Origin: Bacteroidales bacterium UBA1180
GTDB taxonomy: Bacteria; Bacteroidota; Bacteroidia; Bacteroidales; Paludibacteraceae
Assembly: GCA_002310195.1 (NCBI GenBank)
Contig: DBYS01000012.1
Location: 108,090 to 128,141 of the forward strand
Direction of reading: 5' to 3'
DNA: 20,052 bases
Shown: positions 8,535-15,817 of the stretch, piece by piece
Numbering within the stretch: position 1 is the stretch's first letter
Layout of the letters: every line of letters starts with the position of its first letter
Notes under the pieces: model-generated
The model's input: only the letters and a program-made list of their open reading frames with translations
Told to the model about the DNA's origin: nothing
The model's database searches: none
Made by a program: the position numbers and the translations under genes

Positions 8535-8550
8535 TCAACAACCTGAAACT

Positions 8551-9279
8551 TCACTCCGTAACATAGTTTATCATTGTGCAGGCCACGATTGCTGCGGTCT
8601 CTGTGCGCAGACGCGCCTCGCCCAGACTGACGGGAATGAACCCGTGCTTCATAGCCAGCCGTACCTCATCGTCGCTAAACCCGCCTTCGGGACCAATGAG
8701 CACGATCGTTGAGGTGTTACCGTCCGTTTTGCGCAACTCGTCGCGCAGGTCACGTTTGTCCGTCCATGGCGAGGAGTGTGCTATGTACCGCCGCTGTTCG
8801 GTAGCACTAAGTATGCAGTCGCGCACGGGCATCAGTTCGCTGAGTGCCGGCAGGTAAGCCGACAGACTCTGCTTGGCGGCGGAGAGAATGATCTTCTGCA
8901 GCCTGTCGGTGCGAATAATCTTGCGCTCGGAGTAATGGCAGAGCAGGGGAGTGAGCGTATCCACGCCGATCTCCGTACACTTTTCTGACAGCCACTCCAT
9001 CCGTTCGATGTTCTTCGTGGGCGCAACGGCTATATGTACCGTGCCGCGATGGTGCTTGACTTGCGGCGTGATAGTGCGCACCTCTGCCTCGCAATGCTTA
9101 GGGTGGGGATTGGTGATGACTGCCTCGTACATATTGCCCCGTCCGTCGGCTATATGTATCGTATCGCCGGCCGTATAACGCAACACGCGCACAGCGTGCG
9201 CGCTCTCCTCGTCGTTCAGCACAATCGTCTGTCCGACGGCGATGGTTGCGGGTATATCAGTGGCGTAGAACAGGTACAT
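8551..9279 (-). CDS. rsmE: 16S rRNA (uracil(1498)-N(3))-methyltransferase
   Basis: SPOUT-class methyltransferase of 242 residues, normal RsmE length. It methylates N3 of U1498 in 16S rRNA using S-adenosylmethionine. The N-terminal PUA-like part contains EESAHAVRVLRYTAGDTIHI (24-43). The SPOUT part has APTKNIERMEWLSEKCTEIG (86-105), SERKIIRTDRLQKI (117-130), IGPEGGFSDDEV (195-206) and SLGEARLRTETA (218-229), which builds the trefoil-knot cofactor pocket. It starts 29 bases after the prfA stop and ends 16 bases before the PAP2 start, so it reads as the middle gene of an operon. Nothing is missing. Confidence 0.96.
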   Translation of the reverse strand: MYLFYATDIPATIAVGQTIVLNDEESAHAVRVLRYTAGDTIHIADGRGNMYEAVITNPHPKHCEAEVRTITPQVKHHRGTVHIAVAPTKNIERMEWLSEKCTEIGVDTLTPLLCHYSERKIIRTDRLQKIILSAAKQSLSAYLPALSELMPVRDCILSATEQRRYIAHSSPWTDKRDLRDELRKTDGNTSTIVLIGPEGGFSDDEVRLAMKHGFIPVSLGEARLRTETAAIVACTMINYVTE

Positions 9280-9308
9280 GGCGGTGCGCAGCCATCCGTG
9301 GCTGCTGA

Positions 9309-10409
9309 CTATAAGTTGGCCTCCTTCAGTCGCTCGGCGTTCTCGGCAACGGTCAGGGCGTCGATCACGCCTTGGATATCGCCATCCATGAACGCGGCGA
9401 GATTATAAACGGTGTAACCTATACGGTGATCGGTGATTCGTCCCTGCGGGTAGTTGTACGTGCGGATCTTCGCACTGCGGTCGCCGGTGGATACCATCGT
9501 CTTGCGGCGCGAAGCTATATCGTCGATGTACTTCTGATGCTCCTTGTCGTAGATCTGCGTGCGCAGGCGCGAGAGTGCGCGTTCCTTGTTCTTAGGCTGG
9601 TCGCGCGTCTCGGTACACTCAATCAGTATCTCCTGTACTTCGCCGGTGTTGGGGTTCTTCCACATGTATCGCAGCCGCACGCCGGACTCAACTTTGTTCA
9701 CGTTCTGTCCGCCTGCTCCGCCTGAACGGAACGTCTCCCATTTGATCTCGCCCTCGTTGATATGCACCTCAAACTCATCGGCTTCGGGCAACACGGCTAC
9801 CGTGGCGGCAGAGGTGTGCAACCGGCCTTGGGTTTCCGTGGCAGGCACACGCTGTACGCGGTGTACGCCTGACTCATATTTGAGCGTGCCATACACGTTC
9901 TGGCCGGTCACGTTGAAGATGATCTCCTTGTAACCGCCTACCGCGCCCTCGGAGAACGAGGAGACGGTGTATTTGAAGCCCTTGATCTCGAAGTACTTCG
10001 TGTACATACGGAACAGATCGCCGGCAAACAGCGCCGCCTCGTCGCCGCCTGTGCCGCTGCGGATCTCCATGACGACGTTTTTGCCGTCCTCGGGATCTTG
10101 CGGCAGAAGCTGGAGTTTGACATCTTCCTCCAGGGCAGGGAGTTGCGCCTCAAGCGAGTCGATCTCCTCGCGGGCAAGCTCCTTCATCTCGGGATCCTGT
10201 TCGTGGAAGAAAACCTCTTTGGCCGAGGCGAGCTCCATCACTGCCTGCTTGTACTTGCCGGCCGATGAGAGCACACGCTCCAGGTCATGGTACTCACGGT
10301 TCAGACGTACGTACCGCGCCTGATCGGCAATGACCGCAGGATCGGTGAGCAGGAGGTTGATCTCGTGGAACTTACCCTCCAGACCTTCTATCTTCTGTAG
10401 TATATCCAT
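9309..10409 (-). CDS. prfA: Peptide chain release factor 1
   Basis: Class I release factor of 366 residues that reads UAA and UAG and triggers peptide release. The codon-recognition tripeptide is PAT (189-191, in RVPATETQG), diagnostic for RF1 rather than RF2 (SPF). The catalytic GGQ lies in SGGAGGQNVNKVESG (229-243), with Gln235 as the methylated residue of the family. I chose the start at 10409 (MDILQKIEGLEGKF), which gives the usual RF1 N-terminus. An in-frame ATG at 10430 would add seven residues but lies inside a strong hairpin. The gene follows the Wzc-like kinase gene by 73 bases and is followed closely by rsmE. No clear TAnnTTTG promoter lies in the gap. Confidence 0.96.
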   Translation of the reverse strand: MDILQKIEGLEGKFHEINLLLTDPAVIADQARYVRLNREYHDLERVLSSAGKYKQAVMELASAKEVFFHEQDPEMKELAREEIDSLEAQLPALEEDVKLQLLPQDPEDGKNVVMEIRSGTGGDEAALFAGDLFRMYTKYFEIKGFKYTVSSFSEGAVGGYKEIIFNVTGQNVYGTLKYESGVHRVQRVPATETQGRLHTSAATVAVLPEADEFEVHINEGEIKWETFRSGGAGGQNVNKVESGVRLRYMWKNPNTGEVQEILIECTETRDQPKNKERALSRLRTQIYDKEHQKYIDDIASRRKTMVSTGDRSAKIRTYNYPQGRITDHRIGYTVYNLAAFMDGDIQGVIDALTVAENAERLKEANL

Positions 10410-10417
10410 GCTCGTTA

Positions 10418-10477
10418 AGCAGCCACGCATGTATGCACCCCATACGAGCTAAGCTCTATGGGGGCCCCGTGGCTGCT
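10418..10477 (-). promoter_or_regulatory. Large nested hairpin between the wzc-like gene and prfA
   Basis: A perfect 10-bp outer stem pairs 10418-10427 (AGCAGCCACG on the plus strand) with 10468-10477 (CGTGGCTGCT). Inside it, CCCCATA (10438-10444) pairs with TATGGGG (10457-10463), and the helix continues as GAGC (10446-10449) with GCTC (10453-10456) around a TAA loop. The structure begins five bases after the upstream stop codon and ends eight bases before the prfA ATG. It has no U-run after it, so it does not look like an ordinary intrinsic terminator. It may be an RNA-processing, attenuation or translation-control element. Confidence 0.65.
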
Positions 10478-10482
10478 GCTTG

Positions 10483-13089
10483 TTACTCCTCGTCGTCGGT
10501 GTAGTAGTTATACGGATTGCGACGGCGGCGATGGATGAGATCGTCGAGGTACAGCCAGATCTGTTGCTTGATAGGCATCTTGCTCTTAGTTTTCTTGCCC
10601 TTCGACTTGTGCGTTCCGTAACCGTAGCCATAGCCGTAACCGTACGAACCGTAGCCGTAGCTGCGCTTGCCGTAACCGTAGCCGTAACCATAACCGTAGC
10701 CCGAGTGGAAGCCTTCGGTCGGGATATCCGACAGTACGATGTGTATCTTGCCGGCATAATCCTCCTCGAGTGCCTCAAGGGTCTGCGAGCAGAACGATTT
10801 GGAGGTCTGCAGGCAACGGATAACGAAGATCGTTATGTCTGTGTCAGCCACGAGCGACAGAGCATCGGGCACCTGACCGATAGGCGAGGTATCCATGATG
10901 ATATAGTCGTACTGCTCGCGCATCTTGTCGATGAACTGATGGAGCTTGTCGCTATGGATGAGCTCGCCCGGGTTAGGCGGCACGGCACCGGCGCGGATGA
11001 AATCGAAGTCAAACAGTTCGTTGTGGATGATCAGTTCGTCTTCCTCGCACTCGTCGATCAGGTAGTTGGTTATACCTACGCCGTTCTCGATAGCCAGTTT
11101 CGTGTGCACGTTCGGCTTACGTATATCGAGGTCGATGAGCAGTGTCTTCTTGCCGGTCATGCCGTATAGGGCTGCGAGGTTGGTGGACATGAATGTCTTA
11201 CCGTCGCCGGACTCAGCCGAGGTAACGCAGAGCAGCAGTTTCTCTTTGCGCCCGACGATGAACTCAATACGCGTACGCATAGCGCGCAACATCTCGGCAT
11301 AGCCGGAGCGTGGCGATGTCTTGACCAGAGTCGGGTTCTGCGAACGGGCGTGACGGAGCGTGCCGATGAGACGGAACTTCGAGAGCTTCTCGACCTCCTT
11401 CGGTGTGCGCACCTTGTCGTTCAGCAGCTCGGAGAGGATGATTAGCAGCAGCGGCAGAATGAACCCGACGGCAAGGAACGTGGTCATCGTCTTCTTCTTA
11501 ACCTTGTCGTTCACGAGTTTCGTGGTGGTACGTGCGCGGTCAAGGATCTCGTTGTCAGGCGTGTTCGACGCTTTCTGGATCTCCGACTCGGCGCGCTTCT
11601 GCAGAAAGAACGTATAATAGTTGTCGTCGATGCGGTAGTTGCGCTCGATGGCTACCATCTGCAGCTCTTTCTCGGGCAAGTGCTTGATATCTTCATCAAC
11701 CTCGGCATAGCGCGTGTGCAGGTCTTTCTTCTCGATCTCCAGCGACTTGCGCATGGATTTGATGACCTCGGCTATGGTGAGTTTGACGTTCTCGATATCC
11801 TTTGTATATTTGGCGTAGAACACGTTTTTCTCCGTCAGTTCGCCGCGCTGGATCTGCAGTTCGTTGAGCTGTCCGACCAGTGCCATCAGCGTCTGCTCGT
11901 TCAGTCCGAGCGAGGCGGGCGCGATCACTGTGCCCTGCTCGATGGATTCGTGCAGGTAGTTGTCAAGGTAGTCGAGGTAGGTCTCTTTCAGTCGGAGCTG
12001 AAGCTCTTGCTGCTTGTAGGTGGAGATCTGCGACATCAACTGCGAAGCGTACGAACTGACATCCACAAACTTGTTCTGCTGGCGGAACGCCGTCATCTCT
12101 CCTTCGGACTGCTCCAGCGAGTGCTGGAGGACTTGCAGTTGCTCGTTGATGAAGTTGATGGACTTCTCGGCCTGCTCGTTCTTACGCTCAAGGTTCTGGA
12201 TGAGGAAGATGTCGGACAGTTTGTCGATAAAGTCGCAGTCACGCTCGTAGGTTTCGCTCGTCAGACCAATGCATAGAACGGTTGAGCTCTGCTGGAGGAA
12301 GTTCAGCTGCAGACGGCTCTGGAACTCCGACACCAGCGATTCGCGCGAACGCAGACGGAAGAACATCCTTCCCTTGCCTGACATGAATGTAGTAGGCATG
12401 ATTCGTCCGCTGAAGTATGGCGTCTCAAACTCTTCGCCGTAGCGGGTCTGCACCTTGAATTGCTGCAAGCGCTCGTCATCATCATCGGCAAGCGAGACGG
12501 TGAGTGTGCCGTCGTCCTGTATATCCAGGCGGTAGAGCAGGCTGTAGCCGTTGTCGCGGATGTAAGTCGTCTCTAGGGTGAACGGGGTGTTCTTGTACAG
12601 GTTACGCGTCTTGAAACGTCCCATGGTGATGTACTCCACGTTCAGGAACGGCAGCGAGTCCACCGTACGGCCTATCAGATCGTACGAACGCAGACGCAGC
12701 ACCTGGTTGTTGACATCGTTCATGCCTTCGTCGATGCTGAAGCCGCGCATCAGGTTAGCACCGTAGCCGCCGGACTGCTTGATGATGATCGTGCCGTAGC
12801 TGTAGTACGCAGGTATCCACTTGCGGTTCTTGAGCATAGCCAGACTGAACGCGATGGCCAGACCTATCGCGAACAGGTACCAGTAGTGCAGGAACCGCAC
12901 CACCCACTCCATGACGTTGATGTTCGAACCGCCACCGTCATCGTCGGAGTTCTGGTTGTCCATCGTTGCACCGTAAGGGTTGCCGTACGGACTGCCGTAA
13001 GGATTACCGTACGGATTGCCATACGGATTGGCGTATGGGTTGCCGTAAGGATTAGCGTACGGATTGCTATAAGGGTTATTCTCTGCCAT
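10483..13089 (-). CDS. Wzc-like polysaccharide co-polymerase / tyrosine autokinase with Tyr-rich arrays at both ends
   Basis: Inner-membrane protein of 868 residues. TM1 is at about 66-86. A periplasmic Wzz/GNVR region with long coiled coils spans about 90-530, and TM2 is at about 534-555. The cytoplasmic BY-kinase domain (about 595-790) has Walker A SAESGDGKTF (624-633), Walker A' LLIDLDIRKP (650-659) and Walker B YIIMDTSP (729-736). BY-kinases control polysaccharide chain length and export by autophosphorylating a C-terminal Tyr cluster. Here that cluster is a Gly-Tyr repeat (797-825, 12 Tyr) followed by a basic stretch and NPYNYYTDDEE at the end. Unusually, residues 5-40 also form nine 4-residue units of the form NPYG, on the cytoplasmic side before TM1. 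It is fourth in the wlbA-wza-wza operon. No Wzb-type phosphatase is visible in the window. Confidence 0.93.
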   Translation of the reverse strand: MAENNPYSNPYANPYGNPYANPYGNPYGNPYGSPYGNPYGATMDNQNSDDDGGGSNINVMEWVVRFLHYWYLFAIGLAIAFSLAMLKNRKWIPAYYSYGTIIIKQSGGYGANLMRGFSIDEGMNDVNNQVLRLRSYDLIGRTVDSLPFLNVEYITMGRFKTRNLYKNTPFTLETTYIRDNGYSLLYRLDIQDDGTLTVSLADDDDERLQQFKVQTRYGEEFETPYFSGRIMPTTFMSGKGRMFFRLRSRESLVSEFQSRLQLNFLQQSSTVLCIGLTSETYERDCDFIDKLSDIFLIQNLERKNEQAEKSINFINEQLQVLQHSLEQSEGEMTAFRQQNKFVDVSSYASQLMSQISTYKQQELQLRLKETYLDYLDNYLHESIEQGTVIAPASLGLNEQTLMALVGQLNELQIQRGELTEKNVFYAKYTKDIENVKLTIAEVIKSMRKSLEIEKKDLHTRYAEVDEDIKHLPEKELQMVAIERNYRIDDNYYTFFLQKRAESEIQKASNTPDNEILDRARTTTKLVNDKVKKKTMTTFLAVGFILPLLLIILSELLNDKVRTPKEVEKLSKFRLIGTLRHARSQNPTLVKTSPRSGYAEMLRAMRTRIEFIVGRKEKLLLCVTSAESGDGKTFMSTNLAALYGMTGKKTLLIDLDIRKPNVHTKLAIENGVGITNYLIDECEEDELIIHNELFDFDFIRAGAVPPNPGELIHSDKLHQFIDKMREQYDYIIMDTSPIGQVPDALSLVADTDITIFVIRCLQTSKSFCSQTLEALEEDYAGKIHIVLSDIPTEGFHSGYGYGYGYGYGKRSYGYGSYGYGYGYGYGTHKSKGKKTKSKMPIKQQIWLYLDDLIHRRRRNPYNYYTDDEE
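10615..10701 (-). repeat. Coding Gly-Tyr repeat (C-terminal tyrosine cluster of the Wzc-like kinase)
   Basis: This stretch encodes residues 797-825. It consists of a run of GY dipeptides, a KRS interruption, GYGS, and a second GY run. It holds 12 tyrosines. The DNA is a 6-bp repeat with codon variation (TAC and TAT, several Gly codons). Gains or losses of one unit would keep the reading frame, so length variation between strains is possible. Confidence 0.92.
12970..13077 (-). repeat. Coding 12-bp repeat: nine (N/S)PY(G/A/S) units at the N-terminus of the Wzc-like kinase
   Basis: Nine contiguous 12-bp units encode residues 5-40: NPYS, NPYA, NPYG, NPYA, NPYG, NPYG, NPYG, SPYG, NPYG. Every unit keeps Pro-Tyr. 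Pro is encoded by CCG, CCT or CCA and Tyr by TAC or TAT. Only units 3 and 7 share the same DNA, so the array is not a fresh slippage product. Confidence 0.95.
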
Positions 13090-13113
13090 ATTCTATAATA
13101 TTTCAACTTTCAC

Positions 13114-13139
13114 AACTCTAAACTCTAAACTCTAAACTA
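13114..13139 (-). repeat. Tandem heptamer between the wza-like and wzc-like genes
   Basis: Three perfect units of AACTCTA (plus strand; TAGAGTT on the minus strand) occupy 13114-13134, and a partial unit runs to 13139. The array begins at the TAG stop of the upstream Wza-like gene and ends 24 bases before the kinase ATG. Each unit carries TAG. Because the period is seven, the array places stops in all three frames. Confidence 0.9.
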
Positions 13140-13898
13140 AAAACCTATATTCGGTATATAGTTCAGCACGGATACAAGCAGTGCCAGCGACGAGGTCACC
13201 AGTCCGATGAATCCGCTGTACGAGGGCACCTTGTAGAATGCGCCGGGTTCGCGGCTCACGTATATCACATCGTTGGGGTAGATGTAGTAGTACTTGGAGT
13301 CGATGATCGACTTGGCGCGTATGTCGAACTCCAGCACCTCGGGCGGCTCGTTGCCATGAGGACGAACGATGCGCACGTGCTTGCGGTCACCTTTGTTATC
13401 GACATCGCCGGTCATCGCCAGGGCTTGGAAGATCGTCATCCGCTCTTTGTAGATCTTGTACCGTCCCGATCCCAGATCGCCGAGAACGGTGAAGTACTTG
13501 TTGTACAGCGAGAGTTTGACATCCGCGTCAGGGATGATCTGCTGCAGGTATGCCCGCAGCGTATCCTGTGCCTCATGTTCGGTCAGTCCGATCAGACGGA
13601 TTGGCGGCAGGAACGGGATGTCCACCGTGCCGTCGGAATGGATGCGGTACGTGGTGGCGTACTGCGTGTTGATGGTCTGGTCGGCAGCCATCGCTTTGGA
13701 TATGGTTTCGTCCATCGTAATCAGACGATACACTATCTCATCGTTGATATGCAGCCTGTACGGCTCGTAGGGAACGCTGTCGTACGTAGGTATGCCGTCG
13801 CGCTCCTGCAACAGACCGATCTGGCGGTTGGAGTAGCAGCCTGAGAGCAGACATGCTGTCAGCAGTAGGAGGCCGGATATGTATGTGCTCTTTCTCAT
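13137..13898 (-). CDS. Wza-like polysaccharide export lipoprotein (copy nearest the kinase gene)
   Basis: Outer-membrane export lipoprotein of 253 residues, Poly_export/SLBB type. The signal peptide ends in lipobox LLSGC with Cys21. The Poly_export domain begins at YRLHINDEIVYRL (47-59) and includes YRIHSDGTVDIPFLPPIRLIG (84-104, first and last shown). An SLBB-like part follows, with FTVLGDLGSGRYKI (136-149), MTIFQALAM (154-162) and IDSKYYYIYPNDVIYVS (199-215). The C-terminus has a hydrophobic stretch (228-248) as in many Bacteroidota homologues. I chose ATG13898, one base after the upstream stop. It is preceded by a purine-rich GGAGGAGGAAAG, strong for this group, and gives the lipoprotein signal; an upstream in-frame ATG would add 21 polar residues. 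Family function is an outer-membrane channel for capsule or exopolysaccharide. Confidence 0.9.
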   Translation of the reverse strand: MRKSTYISGLLLLTACLLSGCYSNRQIGLLQERDGIPTYDSVPYEPYRLHINDEIVYRLITMDETISKAMAADQTINTQYATTYRIHSDGTVDIPFLPPIRLIGLTEHEAQDTLRAYLQQIIPDADVKLSLYNKYFTVLGDLGSGRYKIYKERMTIFQALAMTGDVDNKGDRKHVRIVRPHGNEPPEVLEFDIRAKSIIDSKYYYIYPNDVIYVSREPGAFYKVPSYSGFIGLVTSSLALLVSVLNYIPNIGF

Positions 13899-13899
13899 A

Positions 13900-14769
13900 T
13901 TACTTTCCTCCTCCGTTATTTGTTTGTGCCCGTTTGGCGGCATTGATCGAACGCTGAACAATAGCGTAGATAAATCCGCCGAACGAGATTGTTGTGGCTA
14001 CGACCGAGATCGTGGTGGTCACATGATTGATGCCGAACGTATGGCCGGGCATGTACTGGATGTAGATCACATCGTTCGGCTCGATGTAGTAGAACTCCGA
14101 GTTGATGATGTCCTTGCTGCGGATGTCGAAGGTGCGGATCGTAGTCTCGCCCTCCACCTCACGCAGGATACGGATCTTCGAGCGGTCGCCGTAGTCGGCT
14201 ATGTCACGGATCATCGCCAGTGCCTCGAATATTGTCACTTTCTCCTTCAGCAGCGGCACGCGTGCGCTCTGTACGGCACCTATCACCGAGAAGTACCGGC
14301 CTACGACTTGCACATCTACGGAGATCATCGCGTAGTTCCCGACGCCTTTCACCAGTTCCGATAGTTTCTCCTCGAGCAGGTACTTCACCTCGCGGGTGGT
14401 CTTGCCGCGAACGGGCACGTCGCCGATCATCGGGTACTGGATGTTGCCGTTGTCGTCCACGAGGTACGAGTACAGCTCGCTCGTGCCGTACATGTCACCG
14501 CTGCCCTGCATCATCTGCTGACGCATGTACGTGCCGTTCGTGCCGTTGTTGAAGATCTTTGTCAGGTTCTCGTCGATCGAATAAACCTGCACGTACAGCC
14601 GGTCGTCGATGCGGATGCGGTAATCCTCAAACGACAGCGTATCGACGTACGAAGGTATATTCTTCCCGTCGGGCTCCTGCATCAGGTTGACCTTCTTCGA
14701 CGTCAAGCACGAACTTAACGCCACAGCCAACAGACACAGAATGAATAAATATTTGAATTTACAAATCAT
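13900..14769 (-). CDS. Wza-like polysaccharide export lipoprotein (second, upstream copy)
   Basis: Lipoprotein of 289 residues, lipobox ALSSC with Cys21. The Poly_export domain starts at YRIRIDDRLYVQVYS (about 50-64). An insertion rich in Asn, Gly, Met and Gln follows, and then SLBB-like motifs: YFSVIGAVQSARVPL, KVTIFEALAMIRDIADYGDR, and FYYIEPNDVIYIQYMPG. A C-terminal hydrophobic segment with a basic, Asn/Gly-rich tail ends it. It is a diverged paralogue of the next gene, aligning through IFEALAM, GDR, FDIR and YYI-PNDVIY. The TAA stop is one base ahead of that gene's ATG. The ATG at 14769 lies inside a tandem heptamer, and an out-of-frame ATG sits seven bases upstream. The likely role is export of the polysaccharide handled by the kinase, perhaps as a second or mixed channel. 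Confidence 0.9.
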   Translation of the reverse strand: MICKFKYLFILCLLAVALSSCLTSKKVNLMQEPDGKNIPSYVDTLSFEDYRIRIDDRLYVQVYSIDENLTKIFNNGTNGTYMRQQMMQGSGDMYGTSELYSYLVDDNGNIQYPMIGDVPVRGKTTREVKYLLEEKLSELVKGVGNYAMISVDVQVVGRYFSVIGAVQSARVPLLKEKVTIFEALAMIRDIADYGDRSKIRILREVEGETTIRTFDIRSKDIINSEFYYIEPNDVIYIQYMPGHTFGINHVTTTISVVATTISFGGFIYAIVQRSINAAKRAQTNNGGGK

Positions 14770-14782
14770 AAATCATAAATCA
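14763..14782 (-). repeat. Tandem heptamer covering the start codon of the second wza-like gene
   Basis: Units AAATCAT at 14763-14769 and 14770-14776 are followed by AAATCA at 14777-14782 (plus strand). On the minus strand this reads TGATTT-ATGATTT-ATGATTT. The ATG at 14769-14767 is the gene start. The ATG at 14776-14774 opens a separate 5-codon frame (M-I-Y-D-L) ending in TAA at 14761-14759, which overlaps the true start. Confidence 0.88.
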
Positions 14783-14792
14783 AAAATGCGCG

Positions 14793-15770
14793 TTAGCGCT
14801 TCTCGTCCCAGCCGAACGGATGCGGCGCTAAGGGCAGTTTGGCCAACGGATGGTAATCGCCTTTGAGCCCTATCGGCTCGGCCTGGCGTATCTCTGCCAC
14901 GGTCTCGATGCAGTTGCGCGCCTCGCTGATGCGGAACCCATTGCCGGCGAGTATCTGACGGTAACTCTCCGTGTGCAGCTCCGTGAAGCCTTGCGAGAAC
15001 TCAAACTCCTCGCCATCGATGCTCAGCGTGCGGTACGTGCGTTTCTCGCCCTGTACGGCGTTGGCCGGCAGACACGCGGCGTTGATGCTCAGGAAGTAAC
15101 GCACCCGCGCTTTCTCCAGCTCGAGGAACCCTGCCACGCGGTCGAACGACATGACATGTACAATGTTCTGCTGCACCGGCCCGAAAATCCACTGCAGCAT
15201 ATCATAGAAGTGCACGCCGATGTTCGTGGCTATGCCGCCGGACTTGTGCACGTCGCCTTTCCAGCTGGCGTAGTACCAGTTGCCGCGACTCGTGATGTAT
15301 GTCAGATCCACGTCGTACTTCTTGTCTTTCGGACCGTTATCGACTTTCGCCTTCAGCGCTTGGATCTTCTCGTGCAAGCGCAACTGCAGGATCGTGTAGG
15401 CTTTGCGGCCGGTCTCCTGCTCCAGTTCCATCAGGTTGTCGATGTTGTAGGGATTGAGCACCAGCGGCTTTTCGCATATCACATCGCAGCCCAGACGCAA
15501 ACCGTAACGGATGAACGCGTCGTGGGTGTAGTTAGGCGTACAGATACTTACCCAATGTAGCGGGTTGGGCGTACGCATCTGCTTGGAGCAGAACCGGTCG
15601 AACTGCTCGTTCTCCGTAAAGAAACTGCAGTCCGGGAACGACGAGTCCAATCGTCCGACGGAGTCGAACTTATCGTACGCAACCATCAGGTTGTTGCCGG
15701 TATCGGCGATGGCTTTGATGTGCCGCGGAGCAATGTATCCCGCAGCACCTATCAGGGCAAAGTTTTGCAT
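14793..15770 (-). CDS. wlbA: WlbA/WbpB-type UDP-GlcNAcA 3-dehydrogenase (Gfo/Idh/MocA family)
   Basis: Oxidoreductase of 325 residues. The N-terminal Rossmann motif ALIGAAGYIAPRHIKAI (5-21) and YDKFDSVGRLDSSFP (32-46) are characteristic of WlbA/WbpB. It has SICTPNYTHD (75-84), the CEKPLVLNP motif (99-107) with the conserved Lys101, and SGGIATNIGVHFYDML (177-192) with His187. The family oxidises C3 of UDP-N-acetylglucosaminuronic acid, the first step toward 2,3-diacetamido-uronic acids in O-antigen, capsule or, in P. gingivalis, the T9SS linking sugar. The partner transaminase, acetyltransferase and epimerase are not in the window. I chose ATG15770 because it starts right at the Rossmann strand; the in-frame extension to 15878 would run through the promoter. 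It is the first gene of the wlbA-wza-wza-wzc operon, 23 bases ahead of the next gene. Confidence 0.88.
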   Translation of the reverse strand: MQNFALIGAAGYIAPRHIKAIADTGNNLMVAYDKFDSVGRLDSSFPDCSFFTENEQFDRFCSKQMRTPNPLHWVSICTPNYTHDAFIRYGLRLGCDVICEKPLVLNPYNIDNLMELEQETGRKAYTILQLRLHEKIQALKAKVDNGPKDKKYDVDLTYITSRGNWYYASWKGDVHKSGGIATNIGVHFYDMLQWIFGPVQQNIVHVMSFDRVAGFLELEKARVRYFLSINAACLPANAVQGEKRTYRTLSIDGEEFEFSQGFTELHTESYRQILAGNGFRISEARNCIETVAEIRQAEPIGLKGDYHPLAKLPLAPHPFGWDEKR

Positions 15771-15799
15771 AGTCTGTTGTGTTGTTTTACGCACGCGCC

Positions 15800-15817
15800 G
15801 TGCGCCGTTTTGCGCAC
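15800..15817 (-). promoter_or_regulatory. Hairpin in the wlbA 5' leader
   Basis: GTGCGC (15800-15805) and GCGCAC (15812-15817) pair perfectly around a six-base loop. The hairpin lies in a leader of about 70 bases between the predicted start of transcription (near 15840) and the ATG at 15770. The leader around it is GC-rich, in contrast to the AT-rich DNA beyond. No U-run follows directly, so a terminator is not supported. Confidence 0.5.

Noticed and set aside
10418..10477. tRNA-like or small-RNA-gene reading of the nested hairpin (GGGG and TAGCTC look faintly tRNA-like)
   Set aside because: No T arm, no anticodon stem-loop of the right size and no acceptor/CCA arrangement; kept only as a hairpin.
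10480..11169. Plus-strand open frame of 229 codons opposite the kinase domain
   Set aside because: Antisense to Walker A/B-containing sequence; its Val/Ala/Thr-rich part is the mirror of the Gly-Tyr repeat.
10615..13077. CRISPR-like appearance of the short DNA repeats at both ends of the kinase gene
   Set aside because: Units of 12 and 6 bp are contiguous, have no unique spacers and are in frame within a coding sequence.
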